A stretch of 49,366 bases of DNA, taken from an uncultured delta proteobacterium (GTDB taxonomy: Bacteria; Myxococcota_A; Polyangia; Polyangiales; Polyangiaceae). Location of the stretch: positions 1 to 49,366 of the forward strand of contig CAIVJW010000249.1 in the NCBI GenBank assembly GCA_903906315.1, in the 5' to 3' direction. Position numbers and translations under genes: made by a program. The notes beneath the pieces were generated by a model. The model was not told the origin of the DNA. It ran no database searches and saw only the letters and a list, made by a program, of their open reading frames with translations. Shown piece after piece: positions 42,171 through 49,366 of the stretch (positions are counted from its first letter, which is position 1; the number at the start of each line of letters is the position of its first letter).

Positions 42171-43112
42171 TCACTTGATCGAGATGAGCTCGATGTCGAA
42201 GACGAGCCTCCCCGTCGGCGCGCCGGGGCGCGACGGCTTGTCGCCATAGGCGAGGTTGGCCGGGATCCAGAAGCGCGCCGTCTCGCCCGCCTTCATGAGC
42301 TGGACGCCTTCGGTCCAGCCAGGAATGACGTGATTTAGTGGAAAGCTGGTCGGCTCGCCGCGAACGACCGAGCTGTCGAACATCTTCCCGTCGGTCGTCC
42401 AGCCCGTGTAGTTCACCGTCACGGTGTCCGTGGCCTTCGGCGCCTTGTCGCCGGTGCCCTTCTTCAGGATGCGATAGGCGAGGCCGCTCGGCGTCTTCTT
42501 CGCGCTCGCGGGGGCGGCCTTCACGTCCTCCGGGGTGGCCGGCGGCTTCGGCGCGGGCGTGAACGAGACCAGCTCGACGTCGAAGACGAGGTCGCCCGCG
42601 GGGGCGCCCATGCGGGGCGTCTTCCCATAGGCGAGATCGGCGGGGATCCAGAGCCGGCGCTTCTCGCCCTGGGTCATGAGCTGAAGGCCCTCCGTCCAGC
42701 CCTTGATGACCTGGTTCACGCGGAAGCTCGTCGGCTCGCCGCGCGTGACGGAGCTGTCGAACATCTTCCCGTCGGTCGTCCAGCCCGTGTAGTGGACGCT
42801 GACCTTGTCCTCGGGGCCCGGCTTGTCCTTGCCGGTGCCGGGGGTCAGCACCTTCGACGTGAGGCCGGAGGCGGTCTTGGCCGCGTCCGCGGGGGCGGCG
42901 GCGACGTCCGGCGGCGCGGGCAGGCCGCTCGCGGCGGGCGTGGCGGCCGCAGCCGAGGTGGGCCTCGAGCCGGCCGAGATGGCGGGCGCCGCCGAGGCCG
43001 GCGCGTTCGCGGTCTCGGCCGGAGTCGCGCTTGCCGGCGGGGGCGGGTCGTTGCAGGCGGGCAAGGCCATGGCGAGCACGGCCAGGAGCGAGAATGTCGT
43101 TCGCGGTTGCAT
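42171..43112 (-). CDS. FKBP-type peptidyl-prolyl isomerase lipoprotein, two domains
   Basis: 313 residues. Lipobox ALPAC (Cys20), an Ala/Pro/Ser linker (about 25-80), then two FKBP domains (about 85-190 and 205-313). Both carry YTGWTTDGKMFDSS, the VIxGWTEGxQLM segment and the final LVFDxELxS strand, so both active sites look intact. It isomerises Xaa-Pro bonds, probably in the periplasm at the inner or outer membrane. A 43-base stretch is identical between the two domains (42370-42412 and 42751-42793). Divergent from the 43243 lipoprotein gene by 130 bases. Confidence 0.92.
   Translation of the reverse strand: MQPRTTFSLLAVLAMALPACNDPPPPASATPAETANAPASAAPAISAGSRPTSAAAATPAASGLPAPPDVAAAPADAAKTASGLTSKVLTPGTGKDKPGPEDKVSVHYTGWTTDGKMFDSSVTRGEPTSFRVNQVIKGWTEGLQLMTQGEKRRLWIPADLAYGKTPRMGAPAGDLVFDVELVSFTPAPKPPATPEDVKAAPASAKKTPSGLAYRILKKGTGDKAPKATDTVTVNYTGWTTDGKMFDSSVVRGEPTSFPLNHVIPGWTEGVQLMKAGETARFWIPANLAYGDKPSRPGAPTGRLVFDIELISIK
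42370..42793. repeat. 43-bp exact intragenic repeat
   Basis: 42370-42412 and 42751-42793 are identical (beginning GAGCTGTCGAACATC), encoding the same FKBP segment in both domains. Confidence 0.9.
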
Positions 43113-43229
43113 AGAGGGCGCGCATCTTGAAACAGGACGGCCGCCTTTGCACGCCCGAAGCGGGCGCTTCGATGCGCGAGCCCGGCGGCGTCGGCTCTGC
43201 GGCGATGGCCCGGGGCGCCCCGGGTTGTG

Positions 43230-43235
43230 TAGCAT
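43230..43235 (+). promoter_or_regulatory. -10-like box, leaderless start
   Basis: TAGCAT overlaps the first ATG (43234) and ends 7 bases before the second (43243), which therefore is the likelier start. Confidence 0.45.
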
Positions 43236-43242
43236 GACGGCC

Positions 43243-44154
43243 ATGAAGATCGCCGTCGCCCGCGCTCTCGGAATGCTGGTCGCCCTCACGCTGGCCTTCG
43301 GCTGCAAGAAGAAGGACGACGCGCCCGCCGTGGGGGGATCGCCCGGCGCGGCCGCCACGGGCACCGCCGCCGCGGCGCCGCGCGCGCCCGGCGCGATGCC
43401 GTTCGACTTCGCCTCCGGCCCGACGACCGCGAAGGCCGGCGACTACGTGCTCGTCCCGTCGAAGAACTGGATCGACGACGCCTTCACCAAGGGAGGGGAC
43501 AAGCAGACGTTCATCTACTACGCGGCCAAGATGGTCGAGCCCGGGCCGCTCGAGTCCAAGGTGAAGAGCCTGTCGGGGACCGAGTTCAGCGCTCCGAACG
43601 GCTTCATCGTGCCCCTCCGATCGGGGCAGCGGGCGAGGCCGGGCGACGTGGTCCTGACGTGGTGGCAGACCGGATCGGGGATGCAGCGATCGATCGTCGT
43701 CGGCGGCAGCGCGGACGAGCCCAAGGCCCTGTATCTCGACATGGACTACGACAACCCCTCGGGCTCCGCCAAGAAGGAGGACGCGCTCAAGCGCGACAGC
43801 TTCCACGTTCTCGGCGGCGTGCTCGAGCCCGGCGTCTCCGTCGCGTGCAAGGACGGCGCCGCGTACAAGCACTGGATCGTGACGGCCGTCGCGCCCACGA
43901 AGCTGCTCGTCATCGGCTGGGCCGGCTCGATGCGCGCCTTTCCTCGGGCCTCCTGCACGCCGATCCCGCCCTCGGCGAAGCTCGCCGCCGGCCGCGACGT
44001 GGCCGTCCCCTACATCGGGTCGTTCTACAAGGGCAAGGTCGACCGCGTCGACGCGCGCGTCGGGCGCGCCTTCGTGAAGTTCACCTGGGGCGGCAAGGAG
44101 AAGACGGAGGCCTTTGGCATCCAGAACGTCGCCGCGCCGCTGCCGGGGCTCTGA
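43243..44154 (+). CDS. Lipoprotein with C-terminal Tudor/SH3-like domain
   Basis: 303 residues. Lipobox AFGC (Cys21), Ala/Gly/Thr linker (about 25-55), then two related beta barrels: one from about 58 (AKAGDYVLVPSKNWIDDAF) and one at the end (DVAVPYIGSFYKGKVDRVDARVGRAFVKFTWGG, shown in parts: SFYKGKVDRVD, GRAFVKFTW), which has the pattern of Tudor/Agenet-like barrels. No enzyme motif. I chose the ATG at 43243 over 43234 for its distance from the TAGCAT box. Its stop is 6 bases from the convergent GST stop. Confidence 0.75.
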   Translation: MKIAVARALGMLVALTLAFGCKKKDDAPAVGGSPGAAATGTAAAAPRAPGAMPFDFASGPTTAKAGDYVLVPSKNWIDDAFTKGGDKQTFIYYAAKMVEPGPLESKVKSLSGTEFSAPNGFIVPLRSGQRARPGDVVLTWWQTGSGMQRSIVVGGSADEPKALYLDMDYDNPSGSAKKEDALKRDSFHVLGGVLEPGVSVACKDGAAYKHWIVTAVAPTKLLVIGWAGSMRAFPRASCTPIPPSAKLAAGRDVAVPYIGSFYKGKVDRVDARVGRAFVKFTWGGKEKTEAFGIQNVAAPLPGL

Positions 44155-44160
44155 TTCACG

Positions 44161-44928
44161 TCACGGGCGCTTCCCCCGCACGCCCCGCTCCTCGCGGTAG
44201 ATCCTCCGCGCGAACTGCCCGGCTCGGCTGGCCTGCCAGCGCTCGACCCTCGCCCGCGCCTCGTCGGGCAGCTCCTCCAGGCTAGGCAGCCGCGCCGGGT
44301 ACTCCGGCGGCAGCACGACCGGCGCGGCGAGCGCGGCGAACGTCAGATCCGCGGCCGTGAAGCCGTCGCCGACCAGGTACCTGCGCCCGTCCTCGAGCCG
44401 CTTCGAGACGGTCTCGAAGACCTGGTCGATGCGCGCGGCGGATCGCTCGTAGCCCGCGCGGTCGATGCGCATGCCGCGCGCCATGATCGCGCGGGCGGCG
44501 GGGTAGAAGGCCTTCGCGAGCGTGAGCTCGTGCCAGGGCACGTGGCCCTCGAGCGCGCGGATGGCGAGCGCCTTCCTCGGCAGCACCAGGTAGTACATGA
44601 ACCGCCGCGTGTGCGGCCCGAGGTCCTCGTCGAAGCGGTCCTCGAGGTCGAGCACCTCGCGCGCCTCCTCCGGCGTGCTGCCGAGCAGCGTCCCCGGTCG
44701 GTCGGCGTGCGCGTCGAGCCAGCGCAGGATGTCCGTCGAGTCCGGCAGCACCTGGCCGTCGATCACGAGCACCGGAGTCGAGCGCTGGCCGCCCGAGAGC
44801 TTCACCGGCACGACGTGGAAGAGCGGCGCGTGCGCTTCCTCGACGTAGGGGACGCCGAGCCGGTCGAGGGCCCAGCGGGCCTTGTCGCAGTAGTGGCTGT
44901 TCCAGATGGTGATCAGGCGCGCGACCAT
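44161..44928 (-). CDS. Glutathione S-transferase family protein
   Basis: 255 residues. N-terminal thioredoxin-like domain with NSHYCDKARWALDRLGVPYVE (split: NSHYCDKARW, LGVPYVE), STPVLVIDGQVLPDSTDIL, where Ser/Asp contact glutathione, and an all-helical C-terminal domain with the N-capping YLVGDGFTAADLTFAAL. The Cys in HYCDK stands where Ser/Cys catalysis occurs in many bacterial GSTs. It starts 10 bases after the BtpA-family stop, so the two form an operon; a TAGGAT box overlapping that stop could give an extra promoter. Confidence 0.85.
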   Translation of the reverse strand: MVARLITIWNSHYCDKARWALDRLGVPYVEEAHAPLFHVVPVKLSGGQRSTPVLVIDGQVLPDSTDILRWLDAHADRPGTLLGSTPEEAREVLDLEDRFDEDLGPHTRRFMYYLVLPRKALAIRALEGHVPWHELTLAKAFYPAARAIMARGMRIDRAGYERSAARIDQVFETVSKRLEDGRRYLVGDGFTAADLTFAALAAPVVLPPEYPARLPSLEELPDEARARVERWQASRAGQFARRIYREERGVRGKRP

Positions 44929-44935
44929 GGCCGAA

Positions 44936-44941
44936 ATCCTA
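44936..44941 (-). promoter_or_regulatory. -10-like box overlapping BtpA stop
   Basis: TAGGAT on the minus strand ends 7 bases before the GST ATG and includes the TAG stop of the upstream gene. It may be chance. Confidence 0.25.
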
Positions 44942-45736
44942 CGCGCGCGAGGCACGGAAGGCGTCGGCGAAGCGGCGCGCGAGGGCCTCGTCGACCGGGT
45001 CGCCCGCGCGGCCGCTCGCGCGCAGGCACGATCCGACGATGACGCCGTGCGCCGCGCGGACGTCGTCAATCGTCGCCTCCGTCACGCCGCTCGCCACGTA
45101 GACCGGCACGTCGACCGCGGCGACCACCTCGGCGAGATCGCGGGCCGCGGCGCCGCGGCCGGTGCCGCTGCCCGTCACGAGCACGGCGTCGGCCATGCCG
45201 CGGCCGGCGAGGTCGTGCGCGTCCTCGCCGATCGGCCGCGCGCCGAGGGGCGCGGAGTGCTTCACGTCGACGTCGCAGAACAGGCGGATCCGCTCCGCGC
45301 CGAGGGCCCTGCGCAGCCGGACGGTCTCGTGCGCTCGGCCCTGGATGAGGCCCTGATCGGTCACCCGCGCGCCGGTGTGGACGTTGATCCGGACGAAGTC
45401 CGCGCCCGCCGCGACGGCGACCGCGACCGCGGCCTCGGCGTCGTTGCGCAGCACGTTCACGCCGAGGATCACCGACGGGGCGGCCGCGCGCGCGGCGATC
45501 ACGCACGCGGTCATCGCGGCCACCGTCACCGGCCCCACGTGGTCGGGCATGAACGGCGCGTCGCCGAAGTTCTCGACGAGCACCGCGTCGAACCCGGCGC
45601 GCGCGAGGGTGCCGGCGTCGCGCGCGGCGGACGCGACGACCTCCGAGAACGAGCCGGAGAAGCGCGGGCTGCCGGGCAGCGGGGGAAGGTGGACGACGCC
45701 GACGAGCGCGGGGCCTCGGCCGTGCGGGGAGCTCAT
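44939..45736 (-). CDS. BtpA/SgcQ family TIM-barrel protein
   Basis: 265 residues. VGVVHLPPLPGSPRF at the N-terminus, DAVLVENFGDAPF, GVNVLRNDAEAA, FVRINVHTGARVTDQGL and the C-terminal glycine-rich phosphate site VYVASGVTEATIDDVRAAHGVIVGS are diagnostic of the BtpA family, which includes the photosystem I stability factor of cyanobacteria and the putative sugar-metabolism protein SgcQ. Biochemical role unknown. The ATG at 45736 lies 8 bases after TAGGCT; a longer start at 45754 would overlap that box. Transcribed with the GST gene. Confidence 0.88.
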   Translation of the reverse strand: MSSPHGRGPALVGVVHLPPLPGSPRFSGSFSEVVASAARDAGTLARAGFDAVLVENFGDAPFMPDHVGPVTVAAMTACVIAARAAAPSVILGVNVLRNDAEAAVAVAVAAGADFVRINVHTGARVTDQGLIQGRAHETVRLRRALGAERIRLFCDVDVKHSAPLGARPIGEDAHDLAGRGMADAVLVTGSGTGRGAAARDLAEVVAAVDVPVYVASGVTEATIDDVRAAHGVIVGSCLRASGRAGDPVDEALARRFADAFRASRA

Positions 45737-45744
45737 GGGCCGCG

Positions 45745-45750
45745 AGCCTA
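45745..45750 (-). promoter_or_regulatory. -10-like box of btpA-like gene
   Basis: ATGCTAGGCT on the minus strand puts TAGGCT 8 bases before the ATG at 45736. Back-to-back with the box at 45774. Confidence 0.5.
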
Positions 45751-45773
45751 GCATCGGGGGGCGGGAGGGATGC

Positions 45774-45779
45774 TAAGGT
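45774..45779 (+). promoter_or_regulatory. -10-like box, leaderless start
   Basis: ATGCTAAGGT puts TAAGGT 9 bases before the ATG at 45789. It mirrors the box at 45745 on the other strand. Confidence 0.5.
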
Positions 45780-45788
45780 GCCGCCGCG

Positions 45789-46634
45789 ATGCTGGATTGG
45801 GCGGTCGATAACTGGAAGTGGCTCACCGGACCGGTGGTGCTCGCGGTGCTTTATTTCCTCACCGCCGACCGCAGCAAGCGGCGAGAGGGCGAGGTCGCGG
45901 CGTGGCGCGCGGCGCGCACCGCGAAGAAGGGCGAGCCCGCGAGGGGCAAGCCCGGTGCGCGGAGCGTGCCCAAGCTGCCGGACGACCTGGGCGCGCTCGT
46001 CGAGAACGTCGCCGGCGGCGCGCCCGTCGGCACGTTCGAGCTGGCGCCCAAGCTCGCCTACCTGGCCGTCTGCAACGCGGACGCCCTGTCCGGCAGCGAT
46101 CACCAGACCGTCGTCGCGAAGCTCGACGGCCCGCCGATCTCGCTCACGGTGCGCCCGCTGCCCGTCGTCGAGGGCGGGCGCGCTTCGCAGGGCGGCATCG
46201 AGTTCAAGAAGGACCCGGAGTTCACCGAGCAGTTCCTCGTCGAGGGGACGGACGGCGCCTCCGCCAAGAAGTGGCTCGTCGCGCCCATCCGGCAGGCGCT
46301 GCTCGACCTGCCGGACGTGTGGCTCACCGTCCGCGGCCGCCTCATGGCGCTCACGGTCTTCGGGCCCGCGGACTCGGAGCGGCTCGAGGAGCTCGTCCAG
46401 GTCGCCGACGCGATCTTCGGCGAGCACGGCGCGGGCGGCGCCCCGTCGCTCGTCGGTGAGGATCCCGACGAGGGCGAGGACGACTCGGACGACTCGGACG
46501 ACGACGAGGACGAAGCGCCGAAGGGCGCCGACCCCGCCGACCCCGAGCCTCCGCGCGTGGTCGTCGTGAAAGCCTCGCCCGGCAAGCCGGTCGCGAAAGC
46601 CAAGCCCAAGACTCCCCAGAAGAAGAGCGGCTGA
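45789..46634 (+). CDS. Membrane-anchored hypothetical protein
   Basis: 281 residues. One N-terminal membrane helix (WKWLTGPVVLAVLYFLTA, 9-26), a basic linker, an alpha/beta domain (about 70-220: FELAPKLAYLAVCNADAL, ISLTVRPLPVVEGG, RGRLMALTVFG) and a tail first acidic (EDDSDDSDDDEDEA) then basic (KPVAKAKPKTPQKKSG). No family recognised. Starts 52 bases from the divergent btpA-like gene and is followed after 26 bases by the large membrane protein, so they are probably one operon. Confidence 0.72.
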   Translation: MLDWAVDNWKWLTGPVVLAVLYFLTADRSKRREGEVAAWRAARTAKKGEPARGKPGARSVPKLPDDLGALVENVAGGAPVGTFELAPKLAYLAVCNADALSGSDHQTVVAKLDGPPISLTVRPLPVVEGGRASQGGIEFKKDPEFTEQFLVEGTDGASAKKWLVAPIRQALLDLPDVWLTVRGRLMALTVFGPADSERLEELVQVADAIFGEHGAGGAPSLVGEDPDEGEDDSDDSDDDEDEAPKGADPADPEPPRVVVVKASPGKPVAKAKPKTPQKKSG

Positions 46635-46660
46635 GCGGCCCTCCGCCACGTCCCCACGAC

Positions 46661-48754
46661 ATGACCCCCGCCCAAGTCCTCCTCCTCGGCATCATCGCCC
46701 TCTTCTACGGAGCCGCCGTCGTGCTCGGCGACCGCGCCCTCGACGGCCGCGGCCGCCTGCGCGGCGCGTTCCGCTTCGGCGCCGTCGTGCTGCCCATCGT
46801 CGCCTTCGGGCTCTCGATGCAGCGCTTCATCAGCGGCCAGTCGGTGGTGGGGCTCAAGCTGCCCCCCGACTACGAGCGGCTCGTCGACTACACGAAGCTC
46901 ACGCTCGCGATGGTCGCGGCCATGGCCGTCTTCTACGAGAGCCACCGCGCGAGCATCCGGCGCCCCATCGCCCCGCGCTGGAAGAAGTTCGTCGGGGTCG
47001 CGCTCGCGCTCGCGGCGATCAGCACGTACTTCAACGGCTTCCCCTTCGCGAACAAGGCCTTCACCTGGGGCCCGTACTACCATCGATGGGACCAGTACCA
47101 TTACTACATGGGGGCCAAGTACTTCCGTGAAATGGGGTACGACGGGCTCTACAAGTGCGGCCTGATTGCGCAGGACGAGCTCGGCGTCGTCACCTGGGAG
47201 AACGACGGTCGCCAGCTCCGACTGGACATGTCGAAGGAGGTCCGCCACCCGGACAAGAAGATCCGCAATCTGGGCGGTGACAACCTCCTCATCCACGCCG
47301 GTCCCGTCCTCGAGCACCCCGAGGTCTGCCGCGACAAGTTCTCCAAGGATCGCTGGGAAGCCTTCAAGGAGGACGTGAAGTTCTTCCGCCTGTCGTCCGA
47401 CAAGGGTTACTGGACCGACATGCAGACGGACCACGGGTACAACCCGCCGCCCGTCTGGACCGTGGGCGGCTACTTCTTCGCGTCGCTGTACCCGGCCGGG
47501 CACGCGTTCCAGCTGCCGATCCTCGGCAAGACCATCTACCTCCAGCTCCTGCAGATGCTCGACATCGGCTACTTCGCCGGCGTCTTCGCGGTCATGTGGT
47601 GGGGCTTCGGCTGGCGCGTGTTCGCCGTCGCCGCGATCTTCTGGGGGTGCCAGTCCTCCGCGCCGAACTACTGGACGGCGGGCGCATTCCTCCGCCAAGA
47701 CTGGCTGTTCTTCCTCGTGCTCTCGGCGGCCTCGCTTCGCAAGAAGATGCCCAAGATCGCCGGCGCTTCGCTGATCTACTCGGGCCTCCTGCGCGTCTTC
47801 CCGGGCCTCGTCATCGTCGCCTGGCTGACGGTCGCCGCCTTCTACGTGTGGAGGCACCGCAAGTCGCCCGACAAGCGCTATCCGCCGCTCGTCCTCGGCC
47901 TCGCGGGCGCCGCCGGGCTTTCCGGAGCGGCCGTCTACTTCATCCACCACAACGCCACCCACGCGGCGATCGCGGCGGTCGCGGTGGGCCTCGGCGGCGC
48001 GGGCCTCTATCAGCTCGTCGCCCCGCGGATGCACCTCGTCCACCAGCAGGTGCTCGCGGGCGGGCTCTTCGCCGCGATGGTGCTCGTCCCGACGAGCTGG
48101 GCCGTCGCCGGCACGGACTCGTACCAGCAGTTCTTCGAGCACACGATCAAGGTCCACGACCACACGCCGCTCACGAACCACATGGGCCTGCGCGTGCTCG
48201 TCGGCGTGCGCCCGGGCTGCATCTCCGACTTCCCCAAGGGCTGGTGCACGGGCCCCGGATCGGGCCGGATGAAGTGGGTCACCGACAACAAGCTCCCTGA
48301 CCCGTTCGAGCCGTGGAAGCGCATGCGTGAGGAGCGGTATGCGAAGTACCGGCTCGTGGCCTACGGCCTCATCGCGGCGTCGTTCCTGGCGTTCGCGTTC
48401 GTCGTGCGCCGGACTCGCTCGCTCTGGGTCGCCCAGTGCCTCGGGCAGATCTGGATCATGCTGCTGTCGCAGCTCACCTGTTACTACTACTCGTTCATGA
48501 TCCTGGTCGCGCCGCTCACGCGGCTGCGCCGGCAGCTCGAGGCGCCGCTCTTCGGCCTCGCGGCGCTCAGCCAGCTCATCTGGGTGAGCTCGAACTTCTA
48601 CGACGACCGCTACACGGCGCTCTCGTTCGCGTCGCTCGCGTTCTGCTACTTCATGCTCTGGACGTTCGGCCGCAAGAACGACGTCGCCAAGCTCCGCGCG
48701 CGGCTCGGCATCAAGCCGGCGGCCCCCTCCCCGCCGGCGGCCCCGCCCACGTAG
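46661..48754 (+). CDS. Large multi-pass membrane protein, GT-C-like
   Basis: 697 residues with about 12 hydrophobic segments. After three N-terminal helices comes a conserved-looking loop RWDQYHYYMGAKYFREMGYDGLY at about 144-166 (first ten RWDQYHYYMG), of the kind found after the first helices of GT-C glycosyltransferases, and two large soluble loops (about 165-265 and 490-550). The C-terminal tail is Pro/Ala-rich. GT-C enzymes move sugars from polyprenyl-linked donors; I see no DxD motif that decides it, so the assignment is tentative. Operon partner: the anchored protein 26 bases upstream. A repeat motif begins inside the last codon region at 48751. Confidence 0.7.
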   Translation: MTPAQVLLLGIIALFYGAAVVLGDRALDGRGRLRGAFRFGAVVLPIVAFGLSMQRFISGQSVVGLKLPPDYERLVDYTKLTLAMVAAMAVFYESHRASIRRPIAPRWKKFVGVALALAAISTYFNGFPFANKAFTWGPYYHRWDQYHYYMGAKYFREMGYDGLYKCGLIAQDELGVVTWENDGRQLRLDMSKEVRHPDKKIRNLGGDNLLIHAGPVLEHPEVCRDKFSKDRWEAFKEDVKFFRLSSDKGYWTDMQTDHGYNPPPVWTVGGYFFASLYPAGHAFQLPILGKTIYLQLLQMLDIGYFAGVFAVMWWGFGWRVFAVAAIFWGCQSSAPNYWTAGAFLRQDWLFFLVLSAASLRKKMPKIAGASLIYSGLLRVFPGLVIVAWLTVAAFYVWRHRKSPDKRYPPLVLGLAGAAGLSGAAVYFIHHNATHAAIAAVAVGLGGAGLYQLVAPRMHLVHQQVLAGGLFAAMVLVPTSWAVAGTDSYQQFFEHTIKVHDHTPLTNHMGLRVLVGVRPGCISDFPKGWCTGPGSGRMKWVTDNKLPDPFEPWKRMREERYAKYRLVAYGLIAASFLAFAFVVRRTRSLWVAQCLGQIWIMLLSQLTCYYYSFMILVAPLTRLRRQLEAPLFGLAALSQLIWVSSNFYDDRYTALSFASLAFCYFMLWTFGRKNDVAKLRARLGIKPAAPSPPAAPPT

Positions 48755-48774
48755 CTCGACCGTCGCCGAAAAGG
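48751..48774. repeat. Dispersed intergenic motif, left form, copy B
   Basis: 24 bases with one mismatch to 41747-41770. It includes the TAG stop of the membrane protein gene. Confidence 0.7.
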
Positions 48775-48898
48775 TCTCGCGGATCCGGCGAGGCTCGCCG
48801 CCTGACCCCGCCCCTTCCATTTCGGCTGATCAGCGGTCCGAACTCGCCGCGCTGCCTGGGTGCATGAACCCGGTGCTCGAAAGGGACGGCGACCGCAC

Positions 48899-48924
48899 CT
48901 TCTCGGCGAGGGTCTAGCTCGACG
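48899..48924. repeat. Dispersed intergenic motif, right form, copy B
   Basis: 26 bases identical to 41942-41967. Confidence 0.75.
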
Positions 48925-49043
48925 CGGCCGCCGAGCCGCCCGGGCCCCCGGGCGACCTCGGAGGTCCCGGTGGCCCGCGGCTCGCGTTCGTCGTCCTCCT
49001 CGCCGGGCCGCAGCGCGAGCGCCGCAGCGCTGCGATTGTTTGC

Positions 49044-49049
49044 TAAGCT
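49044..49049 (+). promoter_or_regulatory. Extended -10-like box, leaderless start
   Basis: TTTGCTAAGCT places TAAGCT 7 bases before the ATG at 49057. Confidence 0.5.
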
Positions 49050-49056
49050 GCATTGC

Positions 49057-49366
49057 ATGACGGGCGCTTACTCTGCTCTCTCTCGCGTCGCGGCGATCGT
49101 TCCTGCGCTCTTCGGCCTCGCCGCGTGCACCGACGTGTTCATCGCCGGAAGCTCGAACCCAGGCACCACGACGCCCGGCGCCGGGGGCGCGGGCGGCGGG
49201 GCGACGACGGCAGCAGGCGGCTCGGGGACGGGCGGGGCGACGACCGGCACCGCGACGGGCAGCGGCGGCACCGCGACGGGCAGCGGCGGCGCGACGGGCA
49301 GCGGCGGCACCATCGGGAGCGGCGGCACCGGCGTGACTGCTCCGGAGCGGCGCGGCGGATGGCGGC
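49057..49366 (+). CDS. Lipoprotein, partial (cut by window end)
   Basis: 103 residues are visible. Lipobox GLAAC (Cys24) ends a clear signal; then a Gly/Thr/Ser/Ala linker with near-perfect repeats of TATGSGG (coding repeat of about 21 bases around 49250-49310), like the linkers of the other large lipoproteins here. The last residues (GVTAPERRGGWR) are basic and may be the beginning of the mature domain or reflect a frame change at the edge. Function cannot be told. Confidence 0.7.
   Translation, partial: MTGAYSALSRVAAIVPALFGLAACTDVFIAGSSNPGTTTPGAGGAGGGATTAAGGSGTGGATTGTATGSGGTATGSGGATGSGGTIGSGGTGVTAPERRGGWR

Larger units (their letters stand above)
48755..49056. other. Intergenic region with repeat motifs
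   Basis: 302 bases without a gene. It is bounded on the left by 48751-48774 and holds 48899-48924; the 124 bases between these are unrelated to the interior of copy A. The -10-like box at 49044 lies at its right end. Confidence 0.6.

Noticed and set aside
44936-44941. Independent promoter of the GST gene
   Set aside because: The TAGGAT box is well spaced but is made partly of the upstream stop codon; the 10-base gap favours an operon, so it was kept only as a low-confidence feature.

Overview
The window is one high-GC stretch (roughly 70% G+C by eye, strong G/C at third codon positions, hence many long shadow frames) from a Gram-negative gliding or social bacterium of the Myxococcota, most likely class Polyangia. 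The evidence is the combination of an MglA-family Ras-like GTPase, a type IV pilin behind a sigma-54 promoter, an IgGFc-binding lipoprotein with a MopE-like CNGLDDDCDG motif, several lipoproteins with Gly/Ala/Thr-rich linkers after the lipobox, thrombospondin type 3 repeats, and a full MoxR/DUF58/BatA-E operon. The genus is inference. Coding density is high; I saw no rRNA, tRNA, CRISPR array, integrase or transposase gene. LAYOUT. 1-630: a damaged coding fragment and a GC-rich non-coding stretch. 628-2993 (minus): a two-gene unit, a circularly permuted ATP-grasp ligase followed by a lipoprotein with a Gly/His-rich tail. 3501-6509 (plus): a zinc-type quinone/alcohol dehydrogenase and an HDOD signalling protein. 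6607-7386 (minus): a GYD-domain protein. 7811-8782 (plus): an L-asparaginase II-type enzyme. 8792-11306 (minus): a CoxE-like VWA protein, its MoxR-type AAA ATPase and a small membrane protein. 11634-13028 (plus): HflX. 13050-13631 (minus): a hypothetical protein. 13677-22818 (minus): the Bat operon, read as MoxR, DUF58, a membrane protein, BatA, BatB, BatC, BatD, BatE, nearly all joined by 4-base start/stop overlaps. 23109-25863: a small beta-rich protein, an MglA paralogue, a possible mini zinc protein on the other strand, and an ATP-grasp enzyme. 25919-30472 (minus): hemL, a divergent lpxK-like gene, a lipoprotein and gcvPB. 30708-34294 (plus): pilin, pseudo-receiver, large IgGFc-binding lipoprotein. 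34301-38144 (minus): an unknown protein and an amidohydrolase lipoprotein with TSP3 repeats. 38307-40332 (plus): a dual cyclic-nucleotide-binding protein and a Nudix hydrolase. 40311-44928: alpha/beta hydrolase, unknown protein, two-domain FKBP lipoprotein, SH3/Tudor-like lipoprotein and a GST. 44939-48754: BtpA-family protein, then a membrane-anchored protein and a large multi-pass membrane protein. 49057-end: the start of another lipoprotein. HOW IT WORKS TOGETHER. Much of the window concerns the cell envelope: eight predicted lipoproteins, pilin, a periplasmic prolyl isomerase, an LpxK-like gene, and two MoxR ATPase plus VWA chaperone-like modules. A recurring regulatory theme is a TGCTANNNT-type -10 box ending only 6-10 bases before the start codon at more than a dozen genes, which suggests that leaderless or near-leaderless mRNAs are common here. 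Two intergenic regions 7 kb apart share paired repeat motifs and one also carries a tandem repeat and a REP-like hairpin.
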